Assembly (NCBI GenBank): GCA_959347315.1
Contig: OY365819.1
Span: 19,073,119-19,137,118 of the forward strand
Length of the DNA stretch: 64,000 nt
DNA from: Bimastos eiseni
Taxonomy: Eukaryota > Annelida > Clitellata > Crassiclitellata > Lumbricidae
Direction of reading: 5' to 3'
This document shows positions 23,311 to 35,310 of this stretch, in pieces; position 1 is the first letter of the stretch; each line of letters begins with the position of its first letter. The notes under the pieces are model-generated. The model was given only the letters and a program-made list of their open reading frames with translations, was not told the origin of the DNA and ran no database searches. The translations under genes and the position numbers were made by a program.

Positions 23311-26300
23311 GGGATGCAAATGTTCAAACGGTAGTGTCCCACGTAAGTAAACGGCTGTAAAGACGAACATAAGAATGCCACAAGCCAGTCAATAGATGTG
23401 CTCACACCAGTCACCTTCTGTTAAGACGAACACAAGAATGCTACAGGCCAGTCAAAGAAACTGCAGATTCAAACAGTAGAGTGTCTCAGCCAGTCAACTC
23501 CAGTAGATTAACGCTAGAAAGCCACAGTGGAGTGACTCACGCCAGTTACCTGCAACTGCGGATAGCTTGGGATTACGGATGCTCTTCCACTGGAATGGAC
23601 AAGGAATGCCTCTGAGAAGTTGACTTGGAGAGGCATTATATTACAAATATACTGACTGACTGATTGATTGACTGGTTGGCCAACTTACTGACCGGAGAAT
23701 TGATTTACTGACTTACGGAATGAAGGAATGATTAAAAATGAATGAGCACATGAAAGAATTAATTAATTAATTGATGAATAAATAGATTGGTCTACTGAGA
23801 ACTAAAATGATCGTCCTCTTGAATATTAACATTCCACTCAGAACGAGAACGATAACAAGTGAACTATAATGCACCAGCGAAATCCTGTGCACATTGCGAA
23901 TATGAAAGGTCTGCCGCCGCTGAGAAGACAATTGCAGCTTCCAATTTTTGTAGATTCCACTCATAATTGCACACAATCCATAAACCAGAAGTCATTATGT
24001 AAGCTTTCAAATGAGCGACGTAGGCCTACATGAAAGGCATGGACGTCATTAATTCGAGCTTATCTTCGCCAAAACCAAGTTATTCATAACGTGAGAAGTT
24101 ACGAATGTGGACGACACATTTGTAGCAACATTCGCTACAACATTCGTAACAACATTCGTGACACATTCGCGATCAACGACAGACTTTCAATCAAGATGAA
24201 CAGATCGAGAGCTGGACCTCAGTGCGCAGACGGTAGTCGCTTCATGTCAGGCTCATATTAAAACTTTCAAAGTTGCTGTGGTATTCGACATAAAACAATA
24301 GTCCTATTCCTGTATTTACTTATCACATCAGGGTTAATCTTTATGTCGTAGTTCAGAATATCGGTGCACTTTTCCGTAAGGCTGATAGTGAGACAAACTC
24401 GGACGATTAAGTCAGGGCTTTAGACATCTAATTCTACTGAACTGCATGCGACTAAAGTTTCACGCTCTCAGCGAAAGCTTCTGTATAGTTGACATCATAT
24501 TGTCCCTGCTTTCGTATACAACCTCCTCACCATCATGATCTCCGCAATAGCTAGGCAGAAAGCCTACTGGTCTGCTGTTAACCTGCTGCCATCTGTAAAA
24601 CAAACAATCATGGCCATCGTTGAGCCGTCTCGTATGAATGATGGTTAATCATGTCCAGGCACTGTTTCAGTTGGAAGTCGAGTAGGCTAACGTAGACGCT
24701 TGGTCGAGATAGAAACAAATGTAGACCATGATCTGAAGGGGCAATATCTTCGTTTCAAATCAAACCTTTGTAGGAACCTAATCAGTATGATTACAGCGGA
24801 TGATGATTAGTTGTTGCAGGAATAGAGTTTAACTGTACGATAGCTATGCAAGGCTGCGCCGTTGCTATGGCGATAACGCGATGTTAGGCTTATATATCTG
24901 ATTAAACCAGGCCGCCTAGCGAAACAAGGACTAGTCAACCATAGAGGTTTAGGGCGTACTCATTCGTCATTCCTTGCAATATAATATATTTTCAGTCTGA
25001 AGGCTAGAAGAATATGCAGGCTACGAAATGATCTGTTTCATACAAGGGCTTGGCACAGATTTCTTTAGCGATGAAATATTTAGCCCATGAGTCTTTTTCC
25101 TAACTGACCGAGTGTATTGCCAATGCAACCAGTTGTAGGCCATTCGCCGACCTTGCGGATCACAGCTTGAAATATCCAAACATGCCTTGACTCGCACGTG
25201 AATAAATTGTAGATCGTGATTTAGCTTGAGCCTATGGGAACACATTCGCACCGCATACAATGAGCTAAGCCATACGGTAAGCTAAATCGTGGCAGTTGTG
25301 GTATAACTGTAGTCTCCGACTTCTACTACTGTCGCCACATGTCAGCTTGAGCTGCGTTAATTAGCGTCTGAAGCATTTGGCCTATGTGTATATATCCTGT
25401 GTATTTAGGACTTTTCACATACATCGCATTCACTGCATTCTTAAGTTGATTATCTGGGCAGATAGGTCGTCCATTTCAGTGTCAGAAACATGAGAACTGA
25501 GGAGCGCCTAATTATTTCATTTAACGAAAGAATTTTAGTGCTCGAAGTTCTTCATTTATCCGATGATACCATAACGATCCTTCACAGGCATTGTAGTTAG
25601 TTTAAAGGCCAGTTTCGCATAACACACGTCTGAAACAACTAGGCTATATGTTTGGACCGTTCAGTTATCCGGTAAGTGAATTTTTTGCCACCCTCTGAAC
25701 CGGATTTTAAATCGACCTCCAGTCCCCTGCAGGAGCCACCCATGCACATCGCTTCAACAGCTCTCGGAATTGATGACCCAGAGTTTCGAACTTATTATCC
25801 TCTTATCTTTAACTTGGCTTGCGTAAAGTTTGTCTTGATTAGACGTCGATTCGTCGAGTTCTTTCAACTCTTTCCTAGGTTTGTTCCCGTCGACCTACAG
25901 AGCTGAAATCTTGCACACATGTCACGCTTGGATGATAACGATCAAATTTTTGCGGACATAACTCAAAAACTTAGAAACAAATGACAGATAATGCGCAAAA
26001 TTAAATATCGTTTACCCGCTCTACCGAGTCTTCATTGACGAGCTCCACTCTGGCGAGTTTACATCATAAATGATCTCTTAAGTAAATGGATTCATTGCGC
26101 CATTTACCAGGTTACCAAAAGTCAATAAAATAGGGTCCCGAAAACCCATGTTTTTATTTTCACTTGTTATTATTACAAATAGCAAAACTTTAGCCTAGAC
26201 ATAATGAAATCAGTACAAAATAAACACAGCTCTATCAAAGCCTTCACGTGTGTTTAGCTTCATGTATATCTGTACGGATAACTAGAAACATGACTGACTG

Positions 26301-26519
26301 AACACTGTCACTGAGATTGATTATGAGATTGAGATTCAGCTATTTAGGCATTGTGTAGAATATAAGGCTAAAGCCTGGGTTTTAGCGGTGTGAATCGGTA
26401 TACTAATCGGTTGGGCGTCGTAGGCCTGCTGGATTGAGATCTTTTACAAAGATTGCATTGATCTAAACTGTGTAACATCGTAGAACTTCGAAGGCTAAAT
26501 GAAGTGAGTCCCATAATTT
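23311..26519. other. Intergenic, degenerate local repeats
   Basis: From 23,360 to 23,560 a phrase close to GACGAACACAAGAATGC and GCCAGTCAA repeats two to three times. At 24,118-24,172 the word ACAACATTCGT occurs about four times. No gene is supported; the longest open frames are short and without motif. Confidence 0.5.
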
Positions 26520-26960
26520 ACTAGAGGGTTCCGTGCGCATTATAGCTGCACGAACTGGTATAATCCAACATCGTTATCAGTTGCACTGTCATAACATAGC
26601 AATAGTTATAAGTGGTTTAGGTTGATTTAACCTTCTTCGCTGCTTCAACAAGTTGCTTTGAAGATTTTGCAAATTTGCACTCTTGCGCGTGATAACTCCT
26701 ATGCATTCTTCCTCGCTAACTTTCAAAATACCATACCCCATTTCAAACTGAAAATTTTATCTCTCTCTCTCCATGTACATCAATGAGCACTTTTCCAGTT
26801 TAAACGGCATCTGCCAGTTATGTACTATCTTCTTAGATCCTCCTGCAGCATCTCCGCCTCTTCTGCATCCTCACAACTCCGTGTAGCTTTGTATCCCCTG
26901 CAAACTTCCAGTGGGTTAGGCCTAATAATAATTCTTTCCATGATCTTGCGCACCATACTG
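26520..26960 (-). mobile_element. CR1-like LINE RT remnant, catalytic Asp lost
   Basis: The minus strand starts with KFAGDTKLHGVV (26,904-26,893 is the catalytic box, normally F/YADD and here FAGD). It continues after a frame change with EMLQEDLRKIVHNWQMPFKL and EKCSLMYM, the conserved 'LQ.DL....W...W.M.FN..KC' stretch of CR1/Crack-type reverse transcriptases, then a decayed KDLGV-like part and 'YTSSCSYNAHGTL' (Y.SLVRP..EY.). Dead copy. Confidence 0.72.
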
Positions 26961-28317
26961 GTCAAACTTGACTGTAGGTATCCTGTTCGCTTCCAATCCT
27001 ATTTTAATGCAATAATCTATTTTATATTTTCTGGTGAAAAAACCCTGTGCAACTTGTGATAGTTTGCTACCATGGATTCAGCATATTGAGCGATTTGAGG
27101 ACCCTGGACCGGCCTATAGCTTATCTATAGACACCTATCGCATTGCGTGCTATAAGCTTACATGTAATTATGGAAATCCTATTCAATCTTTCGTAACGCT
27201 TACCACATAATGCAGCAGGTTGAGTATATGCTTCGCGTGGGTATGATTCGGATAATCTGTTATCCTAATTTAATTAAATAGGCCCACAACCGCTACACGC
27301 TGTTTAAATGATTATTATTCAATGCAGAGACTAATTCAGTGTTAGAATTCCGAGAGACAATGTTGGAGACGCCAGACAGACAGACCCACAGGCAGACAGG
27401 CAGAGAGCACCAGCTAGACGAAGAAACGGATACATCGGCAGATATATGGTCAGACAGAGGAAGTCACCCAGAGAAGGTCTCGGAGATTGTACGTCAATCC
27501 AGGTAGATCAGGTAGACAGATCGATAGACATACGGACAGAGTATAGAGAAACAGACAACCAGTTGGATGGATAGAACTATATATACATATATATATATAT
27601 TATAAATATATACATATATATATGCATTATATATGTGGGCCTATATATGCAAGGATACCGACTTATAGGAGTCCATTTTGATACAGATAGAAAGAAGATA
27701 GAGATATACGGATCTAAAGATACAGAGACCAACGCAGCTTCAGACTGAAAGAAGAACAAAGGCTGGTCATTCTACTGCACATATGTTGCAAGTTTGCAAC
27801 AAGACAGAAGTGCCTGGTGGAAGGACACATCATGCACAGTGGGATATATGTTGTATTTTTATAAACTGCATGATTGTTCTTTGCCAAATGAAGATATTAA
27901 TAATAACTGCATGCAGGCAATAAATCTCATAGCTAAATAATTAATATTTCTGGTTCCTGAAGCATTTGGCGGAATCGATTCTGGCGATGATTGACAGACA
28001 TAACTAAGCTTCAATCGGGAGAGACTGATTAGAACCAGATGGAACCAGACAAGTGGCTGATTGGCATGGCATAAAGAAACCACACAGCGTACAATCGTGC
28101 ATATTTTTTTAGAATTAGGCTCTCTGAGGCTCTCTGACACGAGTAATTTCTATCGAAGCACATATTTGCTGAGACATAAATGAAGATATGAATATTACAT
28201 GGAAGAGACACGTACGCTGTTGGGAAAGAACACGCAGAGAGATCGAGCTTCAGCAACAGGCGAACAGAAAGAGAGGGAAGAAAGAAAAGAAAGAATGCAG
28301 AATATAATGCAAGTCTC
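26961..28317. other. Intergenic, simple repeats
   Basis: A degenerate CAGACAGA-rich region spans about 27,370-27,560. TA-rich microsatellite DNA lies at 27,580-27,650. No gene is supported. Confidence 0.5.
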
Positions 28318-28362
28318 TGAAAATTTCTCAGCGCCTACAAGTACAAGAGCCACATCAAGAAG

Positions 28363-28539
28363 CACGGCCGTACCGAGCTACATATAAGTGCGCCCTGCGC
28401 CTTGCATCAATCTGGTGCCCCCACATTTTGGAAATAGTGCATTTCATGGAATAAGAAATTATTCCATCCTGAAATTTGCGCCCTATCCACATTTGCGCCC
28501 TGGGCCACGGACGCGCTGGCTACCCTCGTTACGGCCCTG
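28363..28539 (+). mobile_element. hAT MITE family 2, copy 1 (177 bp)
   Basis: The ends are CACGGCCGTACCGAG and, reverse complemented, CAGGGCCGTAACGAG. The flanks tcaagaag (28,355-28,362) and tcgagaac (28,540-28,547) match at 6 of 8 positions. The body (CCCCCACATTTTGGAAATAG, TTATTCCATCCTGAAAT, TTTGCGCCCTGGGCCACGG) is shared with 50,887-51,052. It is inserted beside a fragment of the LINE tail family seen at 33.4 and 41.2 kb (AAAATTTCTCAGCGCCTACA, 28,320). Confidence 0.82.
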
Positions 28540-28547
28540 TCGAGAAC

Positions 28548-29548
28548 ACCAGCGTATATTCATCGGTGACCATGTGGAATGGATGAAAACTAGGCCGAGA
28601 AGACACGGACTTAGAGGGTTAATATAAGACATAAACTGACCACAAATAAAAACGTGAAACTTAAATCTGAGTGTGGAGTGATTAACGGAAGAGCACAGAA
28701 AGCTAAACAAAATTAGCAGTGGATAGTAGGCATACGAATTAGGAATAAGCTTCAGTGAAGAGAAATGAGAGCTTGAAAACAGAGGCAGAGGGTGAGAAAT
28801 GATTGCAAAGGTAGGCATGAAATAGTGTTGGTCTCAGTGGGGCATGCGCAATATGCCCCACTAATATGCGTAAGCATTTATATGTATAGACATTTATGAA
28901 AGTGGGATTAAAGATGGTCGACTAAGGTCATTTATCTCTGGGCGGACGAGGCATGCGATACGATAGTACTTAAGTGCTTTACTCTTCAAGTGAACGGTGA
29001 AGCGAATTATTTACATTTAGTTGAATGACAAACTGAGGTGGATGACATAAGGGTGCTTGATATAAGACGACAGCTTAAGGTGTCCTTTGAAGTAAGCAAA
29101 TACACCTCGAACATGTACAGGCCTTACCCAGTGATAACGATATCTTATGCTGCTATAGTGTCTGCCATAGTAAAAATATAGGGTCTAGTATACTTAAAAT
29201 TATATCCACTTAAAGCATATTAAGCATGCGTGCCTTTGCTGTATCTTATAGGCCTAGGAGAGTCAGGTAGGAAGCAGTGTGATATCATAAGGACTGTGAT
29301 CATTTTCATACAGTCACCTGTTCGCGAATACATGTGGCCTTTATGATAGTCTATCGGTAAATTTTACTGTGATTGCAACGATGTTTAAAAGTTCCTATAT
29401 GAATCGTGTAAATACTTTTTGGCTTCGGTTATAAATCACGAAGACATTACACCTGACATTCCGCACCGTGTATAGATCTGAAATGACTCATGGTCGCTAT
29501 GCGGAATGAGAATTCTGTACCTTGAGGGCCAGAGAGTAGTGGCGAACA
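28548..29548. other. Intergenic, no gene seen
   Basis: No exon-like segment, RNA gene or repeat is supported here. Confidence 0.5.
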
Positions 29549-29760
29549 CATTGGGACGCAGCGCTTGAGGTAGCTTATTCACCGGCGCTATTCCAAAATC
29601 AAGTCCGTAATAGCCAATCCTCTCGTTTCTTTCCGGTGCTAGGTCAAAATCCGGGGGTCAAGCCGAGGAGTCAGCATGGTGCTACGGCGGTAGTCGGTGA
29701 TGAGGGTGGTCAATGGTCATGTGGTAGCGCAGGATTAGAATCTGGATGGAGTGCTTTGTG
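29549..29760 (-). mobile_element. LINE 3' tail fragment, family T
   Basis: It shares CACCGGCGCTATTCC, TCAAGTCCG, CAATAGCCAATCCTCTCGTT, GTCAGCATGGTGCTACG and GGTAGTCGGTGATGAGGGTG with the copies at 33,425 and 41,215. In the 41-kb copy this segment lies directly 3' of LINE coding sequence, so it is a 3' UTR. Confidence 0.7.
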
Positions 29761-30038
29761 ACCTATAGTATCTCTGTATGAAATTAGGTGGACTGCATTT
29801 AAATTTGACTTTCAATGCGTGCAAAGGAATCCGATACAGTATTCACCTCCTATAATACAGAACTGTGATAACATTAATTTTCTCTTCTACAGCATAATTT
29901 AAATGTTATGGTTATGGTTATCACTTGAATTTATTTTTTTAGATTCTTTGATGAATAAAAACCCTGGAAGTAAATTATCATCCGATCGAGTTATCGGAAC
30001 GCTCTCGTTGGCATATTTAATAGTGAATATATCTCGAC

Positions 30039-32354
30039 ATGAAGGAACATTTGGAGAAGGATTTCGGAAACGCTTGTACTTCACTCGTAAGAAGTATTGT
30101 GCAACGTATCGAAGGTGGTATCGCGTCTCAGCCAATCATCTCTCCAGCACCAGACACACCAAGATGCGGCTCAGAAGATTCTGGTAAAATAGTGACTAAC
30201 AGAAACTCTGTAGCTACAACACATCGCAACGGCGGCCTCTCTTCGACCAATCCAGGTTCAACCGAGGCGAAGGTAAGACGATCCAACGACCTTTCGAATT
30301 GTCGTCGTCTCTCGTTGAATGACGCTCAAAAGTCCGAGAATACTTCTTTAAGAACGAAATTCCGAAGCACCGAGAACCTTCTGAACCCACGACCTGCTGA
30401 AAGGTCGAACTCCAGTCGCCCAACCTCTGCTGCAAACTTCAGAGCGCAGAACGATTTGTCCACCGGGTCAGATCAGCCGATAGATCTAATGGACAGAGGA
30501 CATCGAAGAGAGTCAGGAACTGGCGCAGGAGTCACGTGCAGAACTAGATCAAGGTCGGTCGATACTTCTTCTTCCGGTTCAGCACCGAGGTCACGCTCCG
30601 TCGAAGCGCGAAGCAAAACGCCCCTGCGGTCATCGGTCAGCGTCGGGTCCGGTCCTACTCCATCCGCCATCCGGACATCCTGCGCATCAGTGCCTGCTGC
30701 CGTCGTCTGCGATCCCTATAGAGACAAACAGGTGGTTGTTCTGTCACGAACAGTAGCAAAACGTCAATCACTGACGACGTCGATGACAGAGTCTTCCTCG
30801 ATAATTCCTTATAGGAAAGGATTGCAGCAGAAACTAACTTCCGGTAGACTCGGCATTACAGCCGATAAACTTCTCCCCAACTATCAGCCGAAGCGGACAC
30901 TCCAAAGCTCCGTTTCCTTTGACGCCAGTGCAGTTGATTCTCGGAGTGGCGTCGAAACGGGCGATCTGCGTAGGTCTAGTTCTCTGCATGAGTCTGCCAC
31001 GATGCCTTTGCTTACGGTGACGTTCGAAGATTACCCAGAACCCCCACCGCCGGAAGAAGATCTGAATGCTAGAATGGAGCTGCTCTTTGAGGAATACCGA
31101 CAAATAGAACTCGGTCTGATATTTACGAAAAAGCGCCCAGAACAACCGCAAGAACACAACGTACCCGACAAAAAGCGTCCTGTTGAAAGAGGGAGGCGCA
31201 GTGCATCAATAAATCGGTGCAGCCAAGTCACACCATCTGCACAGAATCGTAGAGCCCGAAGCATCAGCCTGGACCGGTCGTTTCCTACAGAGTCGCGGAC
31301 TTCCAGGAAGGAAACGCACAGGGCAGTGAGCACAAGACCTGATCCGATTAATTCCGCTGTCCGAGGCTCGAGAAGTTCTGCAAAGAAGCTGGGCTTGAGC
31401 CAAGAGAATTCAATACCTCTTGTTGGATGTGCACGCCTTTCAACCACAAGACCGATGTCATCCGGTGTTCCTTCAGCAGTTCCAGTCAGCCCTACAAAGC
31501 CCGTTGTTACACGGACTCCATCATCGAGTGTGTCAACGAAAGCCCCAGAAGATCTTCGAAATCAAAGGAACAATTCCTCAGATAACCTACATCGTTTTCC
31601 ACAGAATCAAAATGGAAAGCATAAAATCCAGAATGGCACCTCGGAGAAGAGGGCTATTACTCGAGATATTTCTCTTACGCGAAATCTGAGGAGCAACTCA
31701 GCGTCTGATCTGAGCTCTCGAATGAGGGAAGATCGTTCTGGAAACGCACAAGGCTCGCGCGGTACTTCTTCGTGCAACGTCACGAACACGCACATCGCAA
31801 CTGGTTCACAAGGTACTTCGCGCGATGTGAATCCGAGGAATATTCTCAATAACCGCAGAACCACATATCCCGATCTCACTCCAGTAGCAATTCGTGAACC
31901 AGCAGAGACTGTCACCGGAAGTGATAAATCGTATATACGGAACACACAGTTGAACGGAAATAATGGTAGCAACGACGTGGTAAAAGTAGTAACGACGGCG
32001 GGCTCGTGTAAGTCTGTAGAACACGGCGCCGAGGAAATAGGAACGACAGCTTCGATCAAGGGGACTACGTGTAAGGACGAAAGACCGGGTTCTCGATCGA
32101 AGATACCGATTCCAGTCAATTCAAAAAGTTTCTCTTCGGGTTCGCAGAGGTCTCTGAAGCGATTTGTTTCCGGAGTCGACGTTGCCAACAGTTATAAGCC
32201 AGAAGGGAACTCCGTGATAGGACTACGGATGGCCCACGACGATGGATCCAAGTCCAACACTCCTCTTATTGTCATTTCTGTTACACCCAGTCTGATGGGT
32301 GACAGATGTACCTCAACGAACACCCCGCCAAATACAGAGGACGAATACTACTAA
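30039..32354 (+). CDS. Ser/Arg-rich disordered protein, 771 aa
   Basis: A single uninterrupted frame of 771 codons in otherwise stop-dense DNA. I do not recognise the protein. It is low in hydrophobic residues, rich in Ser, Arg, Thr and Asn, and contains many RS/RRS/SRS basic-serine motifs typical of phosphorylated, unstructured, often cytoskeletal or RNA-associated proteins. The most structured-looking part is a proline/acidic stretch (PEPPPPEEDL, about residues 332-341) followed by a likely amphipathic helix (NARMELLFEEYRQIELGL, to about 360). No signal peptide or membrane segment is visible. An in-frame TGA at 30,024 precedes the ATG, whose context (GACATGA) is acceptable; the start could also be a splice acceptor slightly upstream or downstream, so this may be the last or main exon of a longer gene. 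Stop TAA at 32,352. Unlike neighbouring sequence, base composition is balanced and repeats are absent, which supports real coding. Confidence 0.75.
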   Translation: MKEHLEKDFGNACTSLVRSIVQRIEGGIASQPIISPAPDTPRCGSEDSGKIVTNRNSVATTHRNGGLSSTNPGSTEAKVRRSNDLSNCRRLSLNDAQKSENTSLRTKFRSTENLLNPRPAERSNSSRPTSAANFRAQNDLSTGSDQPIDLMDRGHRRESGTGAGVTCRTRSRSVDTSSSGSAPRSRSVEARSKTPLRSSVSVGSGPTPSAIRTSCASVPAAVVCDPYRDKQVVVLSRTVAKRQSLTTSMTESSSIIPYRKGLQQKLTSGRLGITADKLLPNYQPKRTLQSSVSFDASAVDSRSGVETGDLRRSSSLHESATMPLLTVTFEDYPEPPPPEEDLNARMELLFEEYRQIELGLIFTKKRPEQPQEHNVPDKKRPVERGRRSASINRCSQVTPSAQNRRARSISLDRSFPTESRTSRKETHRAVSTRPDPINSAVRGSRSSAKKLGLSQENSIPLVGCARLSTTRPMSSGVPSAVPVSPTKPVVTRTPSSSVSTKAPEDLRNQRNNSSDNLHRFPQNQNGKHKIQNGTSEKRAITRDISLTRNLRSNSASDLSSRMREDRSGNAQGSRGTSSCNVTNTHIATGSQGTSRDVNPRNILNNRRTTYPDLTPVAIREPAETVTGSDKSYIRNTQLNGNNGSNDVVKVVTTAGSCKSVEHGAEEIGTTASIKGTTCKDERPGSRSKIPIPVNSKSFSSGSQRSLKRFVSGVDVANSYKPEGNSVIGLRMAHDDGSKSNTPLIVISVTPSLMGDRCTSTNTPPNTEDEYY

Positions 32355-33424
32355 CCAAGAGTACAGTCAGACTATCCATCTATCACCTTTCATCCATCCA
32401 AAAATTCATATAGCGCTATGCTATTTGAAATCCACTATTGCGCTGGTGGCTGAAATTTATGTAGGATCTTCCATACAACTGTGTGATTAGAGCTAGCAGT
32501 CAAGGGCTCAGATAACCAAAGGTAGGCTACATAGGCTTCTCTGTAGTCTGTAAACATCGCAAACTGTCTACTGTCTTACACTTCATTAATTGATTCTGAG
32601 ATTTTATATGGTACCCTTCAAAAACCTACTCAGGCGGCTCCCAGCAAGCCACGACTAACGAAAAAAGACTTGAGTGATTTATAAAAAAAAACGGAGCTGG
32701 GTCGATCACGAGTTAAAGAAGTCTAATGGTCGGAGCATCCAGTGACGGGTTTAAGCAAGTAAATGAGTGAACCTACGTACTGTATTAAACCACAAACAAA
32801 GAACGTATACTTGCAAAATAATCATAATGAAATATCAAAAAACAGGCATCCTCGGAGATGTGAGAAAGTGAAAAGAGAAAGTTAGCAATAGGAAGTGCAA
32901 TTACCATAATAGTAGATTCAATTTTGGCATATCACCGGGTGATAAAACCGCAACGGTCGAGTTCGTCAGAAAGCGAAATCTCTCGATTGTACGATCGAGG
33001 ACGGAGTGCGTAGGTTTACAACGCTCTTCAGAGAACAGAATGTAGGCTCTCTACAGTGTCTACGCAATTTTCTTCGTTGCGATTCCATCAATCGCCATGC
33101 AACCAACCTAGCCTTGCAACTCGTAGTTACATAATTCGTTTGTAGGATGATAGTTGGAGAATGTCTCCACCGAAAGGCACTCTCCGACACAAAGAAGCCA
33201 AATAAATGTATTCAAGTGCTGCACTTTGAATTCAATGTCTCGATCTATTTTGTTACCTGAGTGATAACATTCTACGAATAACTTATCGATAAATAAAACA
33301 ACAATGAAATATTGGTTTCTACGATTTTATAATTTAATGTAGGCCTATGGCTTGTAATAATTTATCATGGTGCAGTATTGTAATGTAATATAATGTAATG
33401 TAATGTACATGTACTTCTGAGATA
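32355..33424. other. 3' flank with LINE-tail relic
   Basis: This probably includes the 3' UTR of the preceding gene; AATAAA occurs at 33,204 and 33,292, too far away to assign with confidence. Near 32,615 AACCTACTCAGGCGGCT resembles the L2-like tail seen at 1,330 and 42,595. No gene is supported. Confidence 0.45.
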
Positions 33425-33700
33425 ATTTCTCAGCGCTCACAAAAGCCACGTCAGGGAGACCATCTTAAACACCGGCGCTATACCAAATCAAGTCCGCAAT
33501 AGCCAATTACGGACTTGATAGTCGCTTGGTTCCAGTGCCAGGTCGAGTCAGCATGAGACAGCGGTGGTAGTCGGTGATGTGGGTGGTCATGTGGTGGCGC
33601 AGAAGTAGAATCTGGATAGGACACCTTGAAGAGTTCGTGAGTGGAAAGTAGCAGAGAGAATAGTGAAAGCGGAGGAGGTGAGGAAAGACCTCACTTGTCG
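33425..33700 (-). mobile_element. LINE 3' end, family T
   Basis: It contains the tail words (TTTCTCAGCGC, CACCGGCGCTATACCAAATC, GTGGTAGTCGGTGATG). At the right it reads, on the minus strand, ELFKVSYPDSTSAPP, which equals the C-terminus of the copy at 41.4 kb (ELFKVSYPDSTHATP). Dead fragment. Confidence 0.72.
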
Positions 33701-35249
33701 TTCTCCCTCATAGCCTGAGGCCAAGAAATTGAAGAAGCTGATGCCTCTCAGGGTTAACTCAAGAGGTTACTTCTTTCATTGTCTTTACAACTATTCTATT
33801 CGGCCTAGCCTAGCTGCTTACTTCTCGTATCTGGATCTTTCTCAGCACTGAAAATAACCTGATTTGGCAAGGTGCATCTCCTAACTACATAATGGATCGA
33901 AGTACCTCCGGTCCCAACAGGCATAAAAATACACCACAGTAAAATCACACAATCGTACATTGTATCTATTGGCAATAGTAATTGTTTTACTGGTTTAAAA
34001 AAACGTTGCAACGAGTACACATGAACAGACGAAATTCCTGAAAAATTGAGATTGTCATAATTACTTCTGGTAGAACCCGTCAACATCCTACGCATCATCG
34101 TCATCCTAATTTGGAATCCCTTAACCTGGACTTCGTTTGCTGCATCGCCAGGAATTTCTTGCTTTCATCGTTGTGTACTGTTTATGTTCTAATTAACAGC
34201 TTATTCATTTCGTTCTTCACCTACTTATAAAGTTAATGCTGCCAACATAAATATACAGCAAACGGCGTCACCAAGTTGGCAGCAGTACTGAACAAGGCAT
34301 AATATTTTTCTAAACAAATGCTGACTAGCCACAAATGCTGAACAAGCCACAACAAAAACAGATACACGTATTAGCACCATAATGCATAAAATCAACATCA
34401 GACTTGTGAAGACCCTCGCTGTGTTTCCTGTACAGGCTCGATCATAGGTTTATCTGAAATATAAAACCACGACTGATTGATTCGGACTAAGTTAAACCTT
34501 TATAACTTATCAATCAATCAATCAATGAGACTGAATAGATATCTACTCAGCGACGCTCCAACTTATGAGTCGTCCATGAAGGACGTCTACAGATGATACC
34601 TGCTTCCATAAGCCCCTTCCCTTTCCGTTTTGTCCGCATGTGATGTGGCTTACCAAAGGGCACCAGCTGTGGACGTCCGCATCTAGCATCATGTGCTGCT
34701 CTGTGGTCTGGCAGTGCAACAGCCGGTGCTCTCAAAACACGACACTTGCAAATCTCAGCACAACAATCATGTAGCTCAAAACAAAACGAATTAGAAAGAT
34801 AGTTCTTTCTTTGAAAAGTTTTCATTCATGACATTGAATACTATCATAATTGTCACATCACCGCTTAAGTACACAAGGCTTATACGTGGGCCATGTCCGC
34901 AACCTGGGACACAGACATATATACATGTACCAACACATTCATAATATATTATATTCTGTTGGCACGAATGGTACTTAAATCTCAAATACTAGATACTGGA
35001 ATGCAAGTAGTATTGCAGATGATCATAAAAAGTACTATCATGCGAACGTCCGTAAGGTCCTTAACGCCCTCTACTTTGTCCGAAATTGTCCGCATTTTAT
35101 CTTAATGGATAGACCCTATCAGCAGTACAAGCAAACCAACGTCAGCCCGCGGATAAGATTGATAGGCCTATAAATATGACGATCGTTAATATTTCTCAAG
35201 TCTGTTTCGGTCTAAATGTAGGTGTTAAATAGATCCATCTCCAGTATGA
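33701..35249. other. Intergenic, one cysteine-rich open frame
   Basis: A 92-codon minus frame at 34,547-34,825 has seven Cys (including CCAEICKC) and a GT donor-like TTTG|GTAAGC inside, but lies next to (TCAA)n and TCTACTCAGCGACGCT at 34,510-34,555, which resemble a LINE tail. I therefore do not call a gene here. Confidence 0.4.
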
Positions 35250-35310
35250 TAACGATGAAGACGATGATGATGATAACGATGATGATGACGATTATGATGA
35301 CGATGGTGAC
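35250..35310. repeat. (GAT)n-like microsatellite
   Basis: Interrupted GAT/GAC triplets. The last codons of the receptor-like gene on the minus strand (SPSSS-stop) run into this repeat, so its C-terminus could vary between individuals. Confidence 0.8.

Noticed and set aside
34547..34825. 92-codon Cys-rich minus frame with a CC-x3-C motif reminiscent of insulin A chains
   Set aside because: Cys spacing does not complete the insulin pattern, B and A chains are not in order, and a (TCAA)n LINE-like tail adjoins it.
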